From an uncultured Spirochaetales bacterium (GTDB lineage: Bacteria > Spirochaetota > Spirochaetia > Sphaerochaetales > Sphaerochaetaceae), in assembly GCA_934277975.1 (NCBI GenBank), contig CAKQWE010000003.1, forward strand, positions 70,683 to 134,682: 64,000 nt of DNA. Reading direction: 5' to 3'. Position 1 is the first letter of the stretch, and each line of letters opens with the position of its first letter. Shown one piece after another: positions 49,598-59,521 of the stretch. The notes below the pieces were generated by a model. The model was not told where the DNA came from, searched no databases, and saw nothing but the letters and a program-made list of their open reading frames with translations. The translations under genes and the position numbers were made by a program.

Positions 49598-52176
49598 TGC
49601 GCTGCATCCACCTCCACGGCCTTCTCTTTGAGCGTCGACAGGATTATGAGCGCCTGCATTGGAGTGCAGCGGTCAAGGTCCACATTGGCTATCTCCTTTG
49701 CAAGGGCGATGGCCTTTGAAGAATCAATGGAATTGCCGTGGGCTCCAGCATCACCATCGCTTGAAGTGAAAAGGCTTGCCTGACCCATCGAATAGTCTGC
49801 AAAGTGCCTGTTCTGGAAGCTCTTTGCGTCCCTTATGACCGGTGCGGGAACACCTGCCATCTTGGCCACATGTATGCCGTAGCTTGAATTGGCTACGCCT
49901 TCCTTCACCTTCCTTAGGAAAACCACATCCCCGTCCTTTTCATCGACTTCAAGTGTAAGAAGCCGTATTCCTGATGTGTCTATCATGGTAAGTTCGTGGT
50001 AGTGCGTGGCAAAGAGCGTCTTTGGACCCTTTTTCATAAGGTCCTTCATCACCGCATATGCAATGGACATTCCGTCCTGTGTGCTGGTTCCCCTTCCTAT
50101 TTCATCCACAATGACGAAAGACCTTGGAGTGCAGCTCCTTAGGATGAACGCAGCCTCCTGCATTTCAAGAAGGAACGTGGACTCTCCTCTTGCAAGGTTG
50201 TCCATAGCCCCTACCCTGCAGAATATCCTGTCCACAAGGCCAATGTGTGCATACGAAGCAGGAACGAAGCTTCCAATATGGGCAAGGAGGATTATGAGGG
50301 CGTTCTGTCTAAGGAACGTTGATTTTCCAGCCATGTTCGGACCTGTTATGAGACAGAACCTAATAGACATATCCAAGCCGTTTGACACGAACTTGCCAGG
50401 TCCAAGCTGGCGTTCCACAACCGGGTGCCTTCCATCCCTTATCTCCAGGACATCGTCATCGGTGACATCTGGGCATGTGAACGACGAATCGATTGCAAGC
50501 GTTGCAAGGCTTTGGTAGACATCCATCATGTTCATGAAATGTCCAATGGCGTTCAGACATGGACTAAGCTCCAGGACATGGTCAAGGAGGTTTTTGTACA
50601 ATTCCTTCTCCCTTTCCTCAGCCGTTGCGCTTGCCGTGAGCATCTCCTTTTCGTACATGATGAGCTCGTCTGAAGTGAAGCGTTCTCCGTTCACCAGCGT
50701 CTGTTTTCTATAGAATGTGGCGGGGACCCTTGAGACCTGACCTTTTGGAACTTCCAGGAAGTACCCTATTATGCGGTTGTATCCAAGTTTGACTATTGTA
50801 AGGCCGGTCTGGGCCTTGACCTTCTCAAGATATCCTTTGAGGACTTCGTCACCATGGTCCTTCATGGCCCTCTTCTCGTCAAGGACCCCGTCGTATCCTG
50901 GAAGGATGACCTGCCCCTCGGTGAATTGGCCAAGGCACTGTTCGTTTATGGCATCATGGATGACCTTCATGAGGTCCGCGCACGAAGAAAGTGACTTTTG
51001 TGTGAGGTTCTGTTCGAACAGCTGGCTGTAGCTTTCGTAGTTCTGGGAGACAAGGTCGAAGAACGAACCTATCGTCTGCTTTATGGCCACAAGGTCATGG
51101 GGCACGGCCCTTTTCAGAAGAACCCTGGTCGTGAGCCTGTTCATGTCCATGGACGACGATATGGCTTCGCGAACCCTTGCAAGTTCGTCAGGGTTTCCAT
51201 ACAGCGTACCAACCCACTTCTGACGGTCTTTTATCTCCTCCAATTTCCTTAGGGGAAACGACATCCATGTCTTGAGGAGTCTGCTTCCCCCGCTTGTCTT
51301 CGTCCTGTTTATGGTGTCGAACAGCGAGTAGCGTGAAGAGCCGTCGAACAGGTTTGCAAAAAGCTCGAGGTTTCGTCTTGACGACTCGTCCATGAACACA
51401 TATGAGTCCTCCGAGTCCACCTTGTAGTCGGTAAGATGTCCAACGGAGCTTTTGGAAGTCTCTTTGACGTACCTAAGAAGCGCACCTGCCGGCCCTAGAA
51501 GCTTGTCGTTTGATGCAAGTCCATACGCTGCAAGCGAATTCACACCTGCCTGTTCGCACAGGAGCTTGAAGCAGCTTTTGGTTGCAAAATACCAGGAAGG
51601 AAGCTTTGTGACCATTGCGTGGAAGTCGTCCACCGCGGATTTGAATGCAGAATCAAGGAAGTACTCGTCCTCGCACACCAGTATCTCCCTTGGGGCTATC
51701 TGCTCAAGGACGGCTCTTATGCCCTGAACCCTGTTTTCCTTTTGGATGCTTCTGAGATGGAAGTCCCCTGTGGATACATCGCAGAAAGCGCAGCTATACT
51801 GGAAAACGCACACTATGTAGTTGAAGCTCCTGTCGTCCAAAAGGTCCTCGTCGACCACCGTCGCAGGTGTGACGATGCGGACGACTTCCCTCTTGGCCAG
51901 CGTCTTTGAACTTGTGGAAAGCTCTGTCTGTTCGCATATTGCAACCTTCTTTCCTGCATCCAGAAGACGCTTGAGATAGTTCTTGGCGGCATGGTATGGG
52001 ATTCCACACATGGGGGAATCCCCCCTGTGCGTTAGAGTCAGGTTCAAAAGCGCCGACACTTCAAGTGCATCGTCGTCGAACATTTCATAGAAATCACCCA
52101 GACGGAAGAACAGCACCATGTCCGGATACTGCTCCTTCATCTGTCTGTACTGTCTCATCAAAGGACCGTCTGCCAT
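49594..52176 (-). CDS. mutS: DNA mismatch repair protein MutS
   Basis: Recognises mismatches and recruits MutL, 860 residues. The N-terminal mismatch-binding motif F-x-E is seen in FFRLGDFYEMF. The ATPase domain has GPNMAGKSTFLRQ, the signature STFLLEMQEA and DEIGRGTSTQDG. All domains are full length. It lies 28 bp after bamA; the skp/ompH gene found between these genes in Treponema pallidum is absent. Confidence 0.97.
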   Translation of the reverse strand: MADGPLMRQYRQMKEQYPDMVLFFRLGDFYEMFDDDALEVSALLNLTLTHRGDSPMCGIPYHAAKNYLKRLLDAGKKVAICEQTELSTSSKTLAKREVVRIVTPATVVDEDLLDDRSFNYIVCVFQYSCAFCDVSTGDFHLRSIQKENRVQGIRAVLEQIAPREILVCEDEYFLDSAFKSAVDDFHAMVTKLPSWYFATKSCFKLLCEQAGVNSLAAYGLASNDKLLGPAGALLRYVKETSKSSVGHLTDYKVDSEDSYVFMDESSRRNLELFANLFDGSSRYSLFDTINRTKTSGGSRLLKTWMSFPLRKLEEIKDRQKWVGTLYGNPDELARVREAISSSMDMNRLTTRVLLKRAVPHDLVAIKQTIGSFFDLVSQNYESYSQLFEQNLTQKSLSSCADLMKVIHDAINEQCLGQFTEGQVILPGYDGVLDEKRAMKDHGDEVLKGYLEKVKAQTGLTIVKLGYNRIIGYFLEVPKGQVSRVPATFYRKQTLVNGERFTSDELIMYEKEMLTASATAEEREKELYKNLLDHVLELSPCLNAIGHFMNMMDVYQSLATLAIDSSFTCPDVTDDDVLEIRDGRHPVVERQLGPGKFVSNGLDMSIRFCLITGPNMAGKSTFLRQNALIILLAHIGSFVPASYAHIGLVDRIFCRVGAMDNLARGESTFLLEMQEAAFILRSCTPRSFVIVDEIGRGTSTQDGMSIAYAVMKDLMKKGPKTLFATHYHELTMIDTSGIRLLTLEVDEKDGDVVFLRKVKEGVANSSYGIHVAKMAGVPAPVIRDAKSFQNRHFADYSMGQASLFTSSDGDAGAHGNSIDSSKAIALAKEIANVDLDRCTPMQALIILSTLKEKAVEVDAAQ

Positions 52177-52204
52177 ACCTTCCCTTCCACCAGAACGTTA
52201 GGAA

Positions 52205-54736
52205 TCAAATCAGACTTGTGGATATCGCAAGCACAAGGCTCATTCCACTTCCCGCTGCATTGTTTCTATGGAAGTAGCTTCCTCCCTGCCATGCAAAGGT
52301 GTTGTCTATGAGAGTTGCGTTTTTGACAAGATAGAGTCCAAGCGGGAAGCCCGATATCTTGAGCTTGATTCCAGCTCCTGCTGCAAAGTACCAGTTTAGC
52401 CCAGATGAAACCTTTCCAAGGTCGCTCTTTACGCCTGTTGCACTTGCAAAGAGCTCTGCCTGAATCACGTTGTCAACAAGCTGGTAGCTCACTTCAAGCA
52501 TGTTGTCCCAAAGGAACGCCTGGTCCGTTATTGTGGAGAAACCTCTTCCAATGGTCATACCGTCTATGTAGAGCATCTCGTACTTCGTCGCTCCAAGCTT
52601 TGGATCATGGAAACCAAAGCTCCCTTCGTAGTTGTAGAGCTGCGGCAGCATGACGTTTGCACTTGTGGATGCACAAAGCATGATGTTCTTGGTCTTCTCC
52701 TCCTTTGTCTGGAACGAGAACAGCTTGAGGTATCCGGCTGCGCTTCCTGTGAGCTTTATGTAGTTGGAAAGACCTCCAAGAAGTCCTCCTGCATACGTCA
52801 TGCTTGCACCAAGCACATAGCCTTTGGTCGTGTTGGTGACATAGTCCCTTCCATCCCACTGTGCAGAGAGCGTGAGCTTGTTGGAGAACTGCCAAGCCTG
52901 GCCGTATTTGTATATGAGCTTTTCGAACGGATCGTACTTGTCCTTGTCGTAGACCGCTTTGTTGAGGCTTACTGAAAGCCCTCCTGAGAACGAGAGCCTT
53001 CCCACATCGTAGATGAACGTGTAGCCTGTGGAATAGCCAAGGGAGAATGTGAACAGCCTGTAGTCCATGAGATCCTTTGCTGCAGGATAGCTCTTGGATG
53101 CATTCAGCCATGAAGCCGAGCTGCCGTATCCCTTTGGATAGGTGTCGTACTCATTTCTTCCATCGTAGTATGGAACGGTGCTGTCAGCCCTTTGGAGCTC
53201 CCCTTCAACCTTCTTGTGAGAGAAGCTGAGGGATACTGAATTGGACCAGCGCTTGTCCATGAACCAGTTGTCGCCAAAAGTGAAGGAAAGCGACTGCGTA
53301 TCAGGTGAAATTGTTGTGGATACATCGAGCTGCTGCCCTCTTCCTCCAAGGTTTCTGTCTGACCACGTCAGGAAGCCTGATACCGGGAAGCCGTCAACCG
53401 TGCCCCCGAACGTTGCACCGAACTGAATGTCCTTCTGGTTGCCTTCCTCAAGTTTGAAATCGACTATGACATTGTTCTGGTCCTTGCCGTACAGGAGGTC
53501 GTAGCTGAGGTCGGAAAGAAGGCCTGTGTTGTAGAGGTTCTGTGCGCTGGTGACAAGCTTTGCCTTTGAGAAAACGTCGCCGGGATTGAGCGAAAGCTCT
53601 CGGCGCATTACGTACTCCTTTGTCTTCGTGAGTCCTGAAATGAGGATGTCCTCCACATATGCCTGAGGTCCTTCCTTTATAGTAAGGAAATACCTGACCG
53701 TCATGTTCGTGTCGTCGCGCTCGTCCGAAATGTCCATACCGTTTGAGATGTAGCCGTCGTTGTAGTAGAGGTCCGCCACGGCCGTGTATTCGTTCTGGAC
53801 AAGCTGTAGGTTGAGCACGGATCCAACTTTCATTGATAGCACAGAGGCAATCTCTTCGTTGGAGAAGATAGTGTTTCCAGTGACTTCCATGCCTCCATAG
53901 AACCACTGGGATCCCTCAACGATTGGGAACGTAACGGAAACCTCCCTGAACTTGTCGTTGGATGTATCAAGCTCCTCGACTACAGGAGAGCCAACGATTA
54001 CGTCTATGTAGCCGTTTGTCTGGTAGTAGAGCGTTATTGCATCGGCATCGCTTTTGAGTTTGTTCTCATCAAGGAAGCCGTTGTTGAAAAGGCTCTTCAC
54101 TTTGGAAGACACCTGCTTCTTGAGGATCGACGAATCCACGTGTTCGTTTCCAGTGAACGAAATGGATACGATCCTTGTCTGGAGACCCTCTGTGATCGAG
54201 AACACGACCGCAAACGTACCGGCTTCTTCGTTTTCACGTATTTCGTACTCTACAGGTACTGACTCAAAGCCTTTTGTGGCATAGAAATCCAATATCTCCT
54301 GCTTGGCAGCCTCGAAGACCGATCTCCTTGAAGGATCCATGAAGCTTCCAACCGCCAAGGTCGACAATGCTCCCCTAAGGTCGCTTGTCTTCACCTTCTC
54401 GTTGCCCTCGAACGATATGGATGAAAGCATAGGAAGTTCATAGAACTCGAATGCAAGTACAAGTCCATTGGTCTCGTTTCGCTGTGCATCGGCTACGAAG
54501 AAGTCTATACCCTGCACGTTGTAGAGTGCATCCTGGATGTCTGCGAAGACTTCGTCGGAGAACGTTGCATGCCTGTATTTGTAGAGTGCATCGTCTATCT
54601 CCGTTTCCTGAACGTTCTTGAGCCCCGTGTAGGAAAAGCCCTCTATCTCCTTTCCATACCACCATGACTGCTCGGCGGAGAAAAGAGCGAAAACAGAGAT
54701 CAAAACGACCAAACAAACTGAAACTATTCTTTTCAT
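52205..54736 (-). CDS. bamA: outer membrane protein assembly factor BamA
   Basis: Omp85-family outer-membrane insertase, 843 residues. It has a signal peptide (cleavage after about residue 20, FALFSAEQS), five POTRA-like periplasmic domains (about 25-420) and a 16-strand beta-barrel with the conserved barrel-loop region. An AGGAG site lies 9 bases upstream. The last residue is Ile rather than the usual aromatic of outer-membrane proteins. It lies 23 bp after tamB. Confidence 0.93.
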   Translation of the reverse strand: MKRIVSVCLVVLISVFALFSAEQSWWYGKEIEGFSYTGLKNVQETEIDDALYKYRHATFSDEVFADIQDALYNVQGIDFFVADAQRNETNGLVLAFEFYELPMLSSISFEGNEKVKTSDLRGALSTLAVGSFMDPSRRSVFEAAKQEILDFYATKGFESVPVEYEIRENEEAGTFAVVFSITEGLQTRIVSISFTGNEHVDSSILKKQVSSKVKSLFNNGFLDENKLKSDADAITLYYQTNGYIDVIVGSPVVEELDTSNDKFREVSVTFPIVEGSQWFYGGMEVTGNTIFSNEEIASVLSMKVGSVLNLQLVQNEYTAVADLYYNDGYISNGMDISDERDDTNMTVRYFLTIKEGPQAYVEDILISGLTKTKEYVMRRELSLNPGDVFSKAKLVTSAQNLYNTGLLSDLSYDLLYGKDQNNVIVDFKLEEGNQKDIQFGATFGGTVDGFPVSGFLTWSDRNLGGRGQQLDVSTTISPDTQSLSFTFGDNWFMDKRWSNSVSLSFSHKKVEGELQRADSTVPYYDGRNEYDTYPKGYGSSASWLNASKSYPAAKDLMDYRLFTFSLGYSTGYTFIYDVGRLSFSGGLSVSLNKAVYDKDKYDPFEKLIYKYGQAWQFSNKLTLSAQWDGRDYVTNTTKGYVLGASMTYAGGLLGGLSNYIKLTGSAAGYLKLFSFQTKEEKTKNIMLCASTSANVMLPQLYNYEGSFGFHDPKLGATKYEMLYIDGMTIGRGFSTITDQAFLWDNMLEVSYQLVDNVIQAELFASATGVKSDLGKVSSGLNWYFAAGAGIKLKISGFPLGLYLVKNATLIDNTFAWQGGSYFHRNNAAGSGMSLVLAISTSLI

Positions 54737-54759
54737 CTATGCGTCTCCTGCGGATAAAA

Positions 54760-57700
54760 TCAAAATTGTATCCTTTTGGTTACACTGAACCCTATACTAT
54801 CCAAAATACTGAACGGGGACAACTCTTGGGGCTTCGTGAATATTGTGAACGTCCCAATTGGATTGTCCCAGTCTATGCTGAACTCCATGTCGAGCATCAA
54901 GTCGTCCGAGAGGAAGTGTCCAACGCTGGAGTTCCTTCCTCCGCTTCTGTCCGCCTTGAGCCTGAACGAGGTCTGTGCGAACACACCCGGCATGATGTAG
55001 CTTCCTGCAAAGAGGGAGGTACCATCAAGATACTTGGAAAGAAGGCTTATATCGTTACGGCCGGACACCCCTCCAGGAAGTGCATCTATAAGTATGTTCT
55101 GAAGTATCGATGACCTAAGAGAGAATATGTCAAGGCCAAGAGAATCCCTTATTATGCTCGAAAGCGAGTAGTTGCTGTTGGATTCTATGATGCCAAGCCT
55201 TGTGGCGGCATCCGTGGCGGCAGCTGCAAGTGATGCAACGGACGCAACGGATACACCTTGGTCGAACGTGCTTGATGGGAGTATCGTCTGTCCCAGCAGC
55301 GCAATGATATCGGTCTCTGACATGCTGGGAGTGCTTGTGAACCGTGGCGATATGTTGTCAAGCGTTGCGTTCTGGAGTATGAGGTTTATCTCTATTCGGT
55401 CGCCGGATGAGTCGTAGTCCTTCAACCTTGCAATAAGGTCGAGTTGGAATGAAATCCCATCTATGCTTGAGCCGAACTTCCTTGGCGAAAGGTCCAGCTT
55501 TCCTTCTGAAATGTAGAAGTCGTTCTGGAAATAGTAGACCTGTCCTGTCTTGAAGGAGAACGAGCCGCTTGTCTCTATCTTTAGAGGATCAACCTGGTAT
55601 ACCACCCTCACCGTCTCGCCTTCGTTGAGGGTGAAGTTTATGAATGCGTTGTCCTTTTCAGGATAGCAGAACTCAACGTCCCTACCTGTTGTGAGCGTTA
55701 CATCCATATTGATTGGATCTGTGAGGAAATAGATCCAGCTTGGCTTTTCGTCAATCTTGAAGTCCACCAGCATGTTGGAGGCTGTAACTACGCTGTTCAG
55801 GTATGCCACACCGTTCTTGAGTCCGTAGTCAACATGGCCCACGGCATCTCCCCTGACCTCTATTTCGCTTCCATTCAAAGGAAGCGGCATCCACAGGTCT
55901 ATTGGTGTTTCCACCTCCATGGACACCTCCATGTTTCCAAAGCTAAGGTTCTGGATGTCCATTGCCACAGAGACAAGCCCGTTTAGGAATCTGCCATCCA
56001 AGCTGCTGTAACCCGTATATGGTGTCTGTGGTATGGTGACGCTGTGGTCTTGGAGCGTTATGGCTATGTTGTTCACGACAATCGACTGCTGTGGAAGGTA
56101 GACCATCCACATTTCGAACTGCTGGCAGTATAGCATTCCGTAGAACTTTGGATCGTCCATAGGTCCCTTTATGAGGATGTCCCCTGTGATGTCCCCTTTT
56201 GTGAAACCCAGCAGCATCATGTCTGTGAACTGTTCTATGAGAGGAAGCGGAAAGTATAGGTTGCTTACCATTAGGTCAAGCTCCTTCCCAATGTGGCCCT
56301 TTGCATCAAGGCCAAACAGAAAGCGCTTGTCAATATGTATGTCCATATACCCAGAGGCAATGTCGAAAGACCCGGTCATCAGCTCTCCATCCAGTGTGAC
56401 CTTGCCGTTGCTGTAGAGTATGCCAATCTCTGTGTCAGGGATGTCAAAGCCGTCTTCAAGTTCGAAGTCCTTGAGCCCTAGTGTGAAGCTTATGTCAGAC
56501 TCCAATCCTGCAACTGCGGAAAGAAGGCTAGAAGCAAGGGTCTCCAATCTTCCCGTAAGTGTTATGGTGCCGCTTTGCGTTGCAGCATCCGAAGCCCTCT
56601 TTGCAATGGTGTTCATGAATGAGAACGAAAACTCCATTGACATCTCATTGAAGTCAAGGGAAAGTCCTACATCGTTGAGTTCAAGGCTTCCAACCCTTCC
56701 CTTTGAATCGTAGAATCCAAGTCTGCCGCCCCTGTACTGGGAGTTGAACGAAAAACCGTTCTCATCTCCGTTGCCCCATTGGACGGATCCATAGGAATGG
56801 AATCCATATCCCTTGCTTCCAAGTACGGTCATTTCTATGTCGATTAACGATTTCAGACGTGTATCAAGGTAGTAGTCTCCATCCACAACGGTTCCTTTTG
56901 CATAGGTTCCACTTGTATCGTCTGAGATGTCCAGCGTTGCCCTGATCTTCGTTGGATCAAGGGAAACAAGGTCCAAAAGGCTGTTGTACGAAACAACAAG
57001 GTTTCCGCCGAATGACGTCCTCTCTCCGCTTTGCTTTACGAATACATCATGCAAGTCCAGGTTTGTGTTGGAGATGTCGGAACTGAATCCAAACTCAAGG
57101 ATGTCGGATACCTTTATGGCAAGTCCGTCCAGGGAGGCCTCAAGCTCCCCAGAGAGTACGTTGTATGATGCGTCCAACCCCAAATCCACTGAAACCGACA
57201 GAGAGTCGGATGCTTTCACTGAAAGCCCTTCGATCGAACCCGTCGCTGACAATTGGTTATTCGATGAAAGCCCTGCATTCAGGTTCAATTCATCGCTTCT
57301 GACCTGGATTTGAAGAGGTGACTTGACTACGGTGACAGAAAAAGGAAGTTCTCTGTTTGTCAACAGCTGAGATTCCAGCACCGCAGATGCGGTGATGACA
57401 CTTGAATCCTGCCAATCGAGCGTTCCATGTATCGAAGAGTCCTTCGCAAAGGGGGATGTGAGGACGAAGCTGTACAGCATCGTGTCCTCTATGGAGTTGA
57501 AGTCAAGTCTGGCAATCTCGCTTCCGTCATTGGCATTCTGAAGAGACAGAATGCCGTCTGGAATCAGCTGTATGTAGTCTATTGTTCCGCTGTACGAAAG
57601 CCTGAAACCTCCGGTGGATACAGCAAGGGTCCCCACACTCAGCAAAGTGTTCTCCAGCGATGCTTCGAACGATACCGCACCGCTGTAGGGACTGTCGTCT

Positions 57701-59445
57701 ATGTTCAGGTCATGGATGGCTATATTCGTTGAGAACCTTCCTGATGATATAAGCTTTCCAAGTGGGGTCCCCTCCAGGGTTTTTGCAATCTGTGGAGATA
57801 CAAGTCTGGATGCGGTTCCTTTCTCCAAATCCAATGAGAAGACTATGGATCCATCGAAACTGGTTTCCTTTCCTATGTAATCCTGCGAGGCGAGGCTGCT
57901 TTCGTAGATTACATTGTAGGAGTATGGATCAAGGTCCTCCAGATACAGTCTTGCTTCCACCTGGTCGTCTACGAACGAAACACTTGCGGTTCCCTCCAGA
58001 TCGTCCGATGCTTTGAAGGAAAGCCCAATTTCGCTTCCTTTTGCATAGTCGAACGAGAGTTCCGCTTCGCTTGGGATTGCCGCAACGCATATGTTGGAAA
58101 GCGTTGCTGCAATATTGGATACGCCACTGTCAAGGGAAAGCGATACATTGGAATCTACATTGGAGGAGAATTCTCCCAAGTAGACGTTCGTACTCGTACC
58201 TTGGATTCTCGATTTTAGCCTGACATCCAGATTCCTGTCCTGAAGTGATACGTCCATGTCAAGGTTTCGTATCCTGGAATCCTGTATCGTGTAGCTTTCA
58301 AGCCCCTTTGCAGAGACCTCTGATATCATTATGTTTCCAAGAGCGCTTGTCCTCTTTATGTCTTCAAAATCCAGTGCTGCATCAAGATTTGCTCCAAAAT
58401 CCTTTATTGCAACGAAATGGTTTCCAACCTGCATATCTATGTCGTTGGTTGAGAGGTCAAGGTCCACGCTTGAATCCTTCACTATTCCTGAAACGTATGC
58501 TGTATGGAGCATGATGGAAAGATCGTCTTTTGATGATGATATGGATGCCTTCGACATGGACCCTAGGACCGCTGTTCCATCGTTTTGTACACCATTCGTC
58601 GCTAGGTCCACGTTGAATGTTGTGCCTTCAACGATTGCATCGTATCCTGAATATGAAGCCTGTAGTGTCTGGACGAAGAAAGCAAGACTTGTGCTTGCTT
58701 CGTTGAAACCTGCCATTGTGGAGATTCCATACGCACTCAGACCATATTCGTCCATGGCGACTTTTGCTATTGATGCCGTCACCGTAAGGCTTGAATCGAT
58801 TGACAGTCGTATGTCATCCATCTCTACAGGTCCAGCCGAGGCTACGTTTGCGAATACATGAGGTATGTTCAAATCCGCATCCTTGAACGAAAGGTTCCTT
58901 CCAAACGATGCCGATGCGTTTATTCCATCTATCGTTGTCTGTATTCCTTGGTAGTCAACCGCGACTGAGGCGTTCACGATATTGACTGAAAAGGAGAAAC
59001 CAAAGTTCGCCGTCAAAGGCGTTCCATCCGTTTGGATATCCAATGCCTGCTCCCTGCTGGAGGTCTTTGTAGTTGTGGCGAGCACAGAGGAATCGGTCTT
59101 GAGATTGTAGACTGAGACGTCGAAGTGTGCGCCTTCAAGTCCAAGTGCGGCCTTCACAACCTTCCAGATGCTCGATGAAACCTCTATTTCGTCTGCATTC
59201 GCCAAGGTTCCGGTGTGTGAAGAGACGACAACATCCCTGAGCACAATTGATTTCATGAGTGTTCCGTCCATTGTGCCTATATCCACCGTTAAGCCAGTCT
59301 GTCCAAAGTCTAGCATGTCGTAAAGCCCAGCCTGGACCTTGTCGTAGCAGATGTTTGCAACGCGAAGGAAACCCACTGCAAAAAGCACGATAAGGCAAAG
59401 CACTATAGAGACTATTACCGATGAGGCCGTCATGCGAAACTTCAT
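54760..59445 (-). CDS. translocation and assembly module protein TamB-like
   Basis: A 1561-residue AsmA-like bridge protein, with an N-terminal membrane anchor (about residues 8-30) and a long beta-rich periplasmic repeat region. It ends in a DUF490/TamB domain (ISEGKLDLSPRKFGSSIDG, then PSMSETDIIALLGQ). Such proteins carry phospholipid between the membranes and cooperate with Omp85 proteins; T. pallidum has the same tamB-bamA order. The ATG lies 8 bases beyond a -10 box and has no ribosome binding site, so the mRNA may be leaderless. Confidence 0.9.
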   Translation of the reverse strand: MKFRMTASSVIVSIVLCLIVLFAVGFLRVANICYDKVQAGLYDMLDFGQTGLTVDIGTMDGTLMKSIVLRDVVVSSHTGTLANADEIEVSSSIWKVVKAALGLEGAHFDVSVYNLKTDSSVLATTTKTSSREQALDIQTDGTPLTANFGFSFSVNIVNASVAVDYQGIQTTIDGINASASFGRNLSFKDADLNIPHVFANVASAGPVEMDDIRLSIDSSLTVTASIAKVAMDEYGLSAYGISTMAGFNEASTSLAFFVQTLQASYSGYDAIVEGTTFNVDLATNGVQNDGTAVLGSMSKASISSSKDDLSIMLHTAYVSGIVKDSSVDLDLSTNDIDMQVGNHFVAIKDFGANLDAALDFEDIKRTSALGNIMISEVSAKGLESYTIQDSRIRNLDMDVSLQDRNLDVRLKSRIQGTSTNVYLGEFSSNVDSNVSLSLDSGVSNIAATLSNICVAAIPSEAELSFDYAKGSEIGLSFKASDDLEGTASVSFVDDQVEARLYLEDLDPYSYNVIYESSLASQDYIGKETSFDGSIVFSLDLEKGTASRLVSPQIAKTLEGTPLGKLISSGRFSTNIAIHDLNIDDSPYSGAVSFEASLENTLLSVGTLAVSTGGFRLSYSGTIDYIQLIPDGILSLQNANDGSEIARLDFNSIEDTMLYSFVLTSPFAKDSSIHGTLDWQDSSVITASAVLESQLLTNRELPFSVTVVKSPLQIQVRSDELNLNAGLSSNNQLSATGSIEGLSVKASDSLSVSVDLGLDASYNVLSGELEASLDGLAIKVSDILEFGFSSDISNTNLDLHDVFVKQSGERTSFGGNLVVSYNSLLDLVSLDPTKIRATLDISDDTSGTYAKGTVVDGDYYLDTRLKSLIDIEMTVLGSKGYGFHSYGSVQWGNGDENGFSFNSQYRGGRLGFYDSKGRVGSLELNDVGLSLDFNEMSMEFSFSFMNTIAKRASDAATQSGTITLTGRLETLASSLLSAVAGLESDISFTLGLKDFELEDGFDIPDTEIGILYSNGKVTLDGELMTGSFDIASGYMDIHIDKRFLFGLDAKGHIGKELDLMVSNLYFPLPLIEQFTDMMLLGFTKGDITGDILIKGPMDDPKFYGMLYCQQFEMWMVYLPQQSIVVNNIAITLQDHSVTIPQTPYTGYSSLDGRFLNGLVSVAMDIQNLSFGNMEVSMEVETPIDLWMPLPLNGSEIEVRGDAVGHVDYGLKNGVAYLNSVVTASNMLVDFKIDEKPSWIYFLTDPINMDVTLTTGRDVEFCYPEKDNAFINFTLNEGETVRVVYQVDPLKIETSGSFSFKTGQVYYFQNDFYISEGKLDLSPRKFGSSIDGISFQLDLIARLKDYDSSGDRIEINLILQNATLDNISPRFTSTPSMSETDIIALLGQTILPSSTFDQGVSVASVASLAAAATDAATRLGIIESNSNYSLSSIIRDSLGLDIFSLRSSILQNILIDALPGGVSGRNDISLLSKYLDGTSLFAGSYIMPGVFAQTSFRLKADRSGGRNSSVGHFLSDDLMLDMEFSIDWDNPIGTFTIFTKPQELSPFSILDSIGFSVTKRIQF

Positions 59446-59453
59446 TCATATAG

Positions 59454-59482
59454 ATTATAGCGATTAGACGGCCAACGCTCAA
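59454..59482 (-). promoter_or_regulatory. promoter of tamB-bamA-mutS-comF
   Basis: On the (-) strand, TTGAGC (59482-59477), a 17-base spacer and a perfect TATAAT (59459-59454). The expected start point is at 59447 or 59446, only 1 to 2 bases before the tamB ATG. Confidence 0.75.
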
Positions 59483-59512
59483 TTGAAATAGTGTGTGTTT
59501 TGCGTGTATATT
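59483..59512 (+). promoter_or_regulatory. promoter of tmk
   Basis: TTGAAA (59483-59488), 18 bases and TATATT (59507-59512). The -35 abuts that of the divergent tamB promoter. The expected start is near 59519, about 3 bases before the tmk ATG. Confidence 0.7.
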
Positions 59513-59521
59513 GACTGCATT

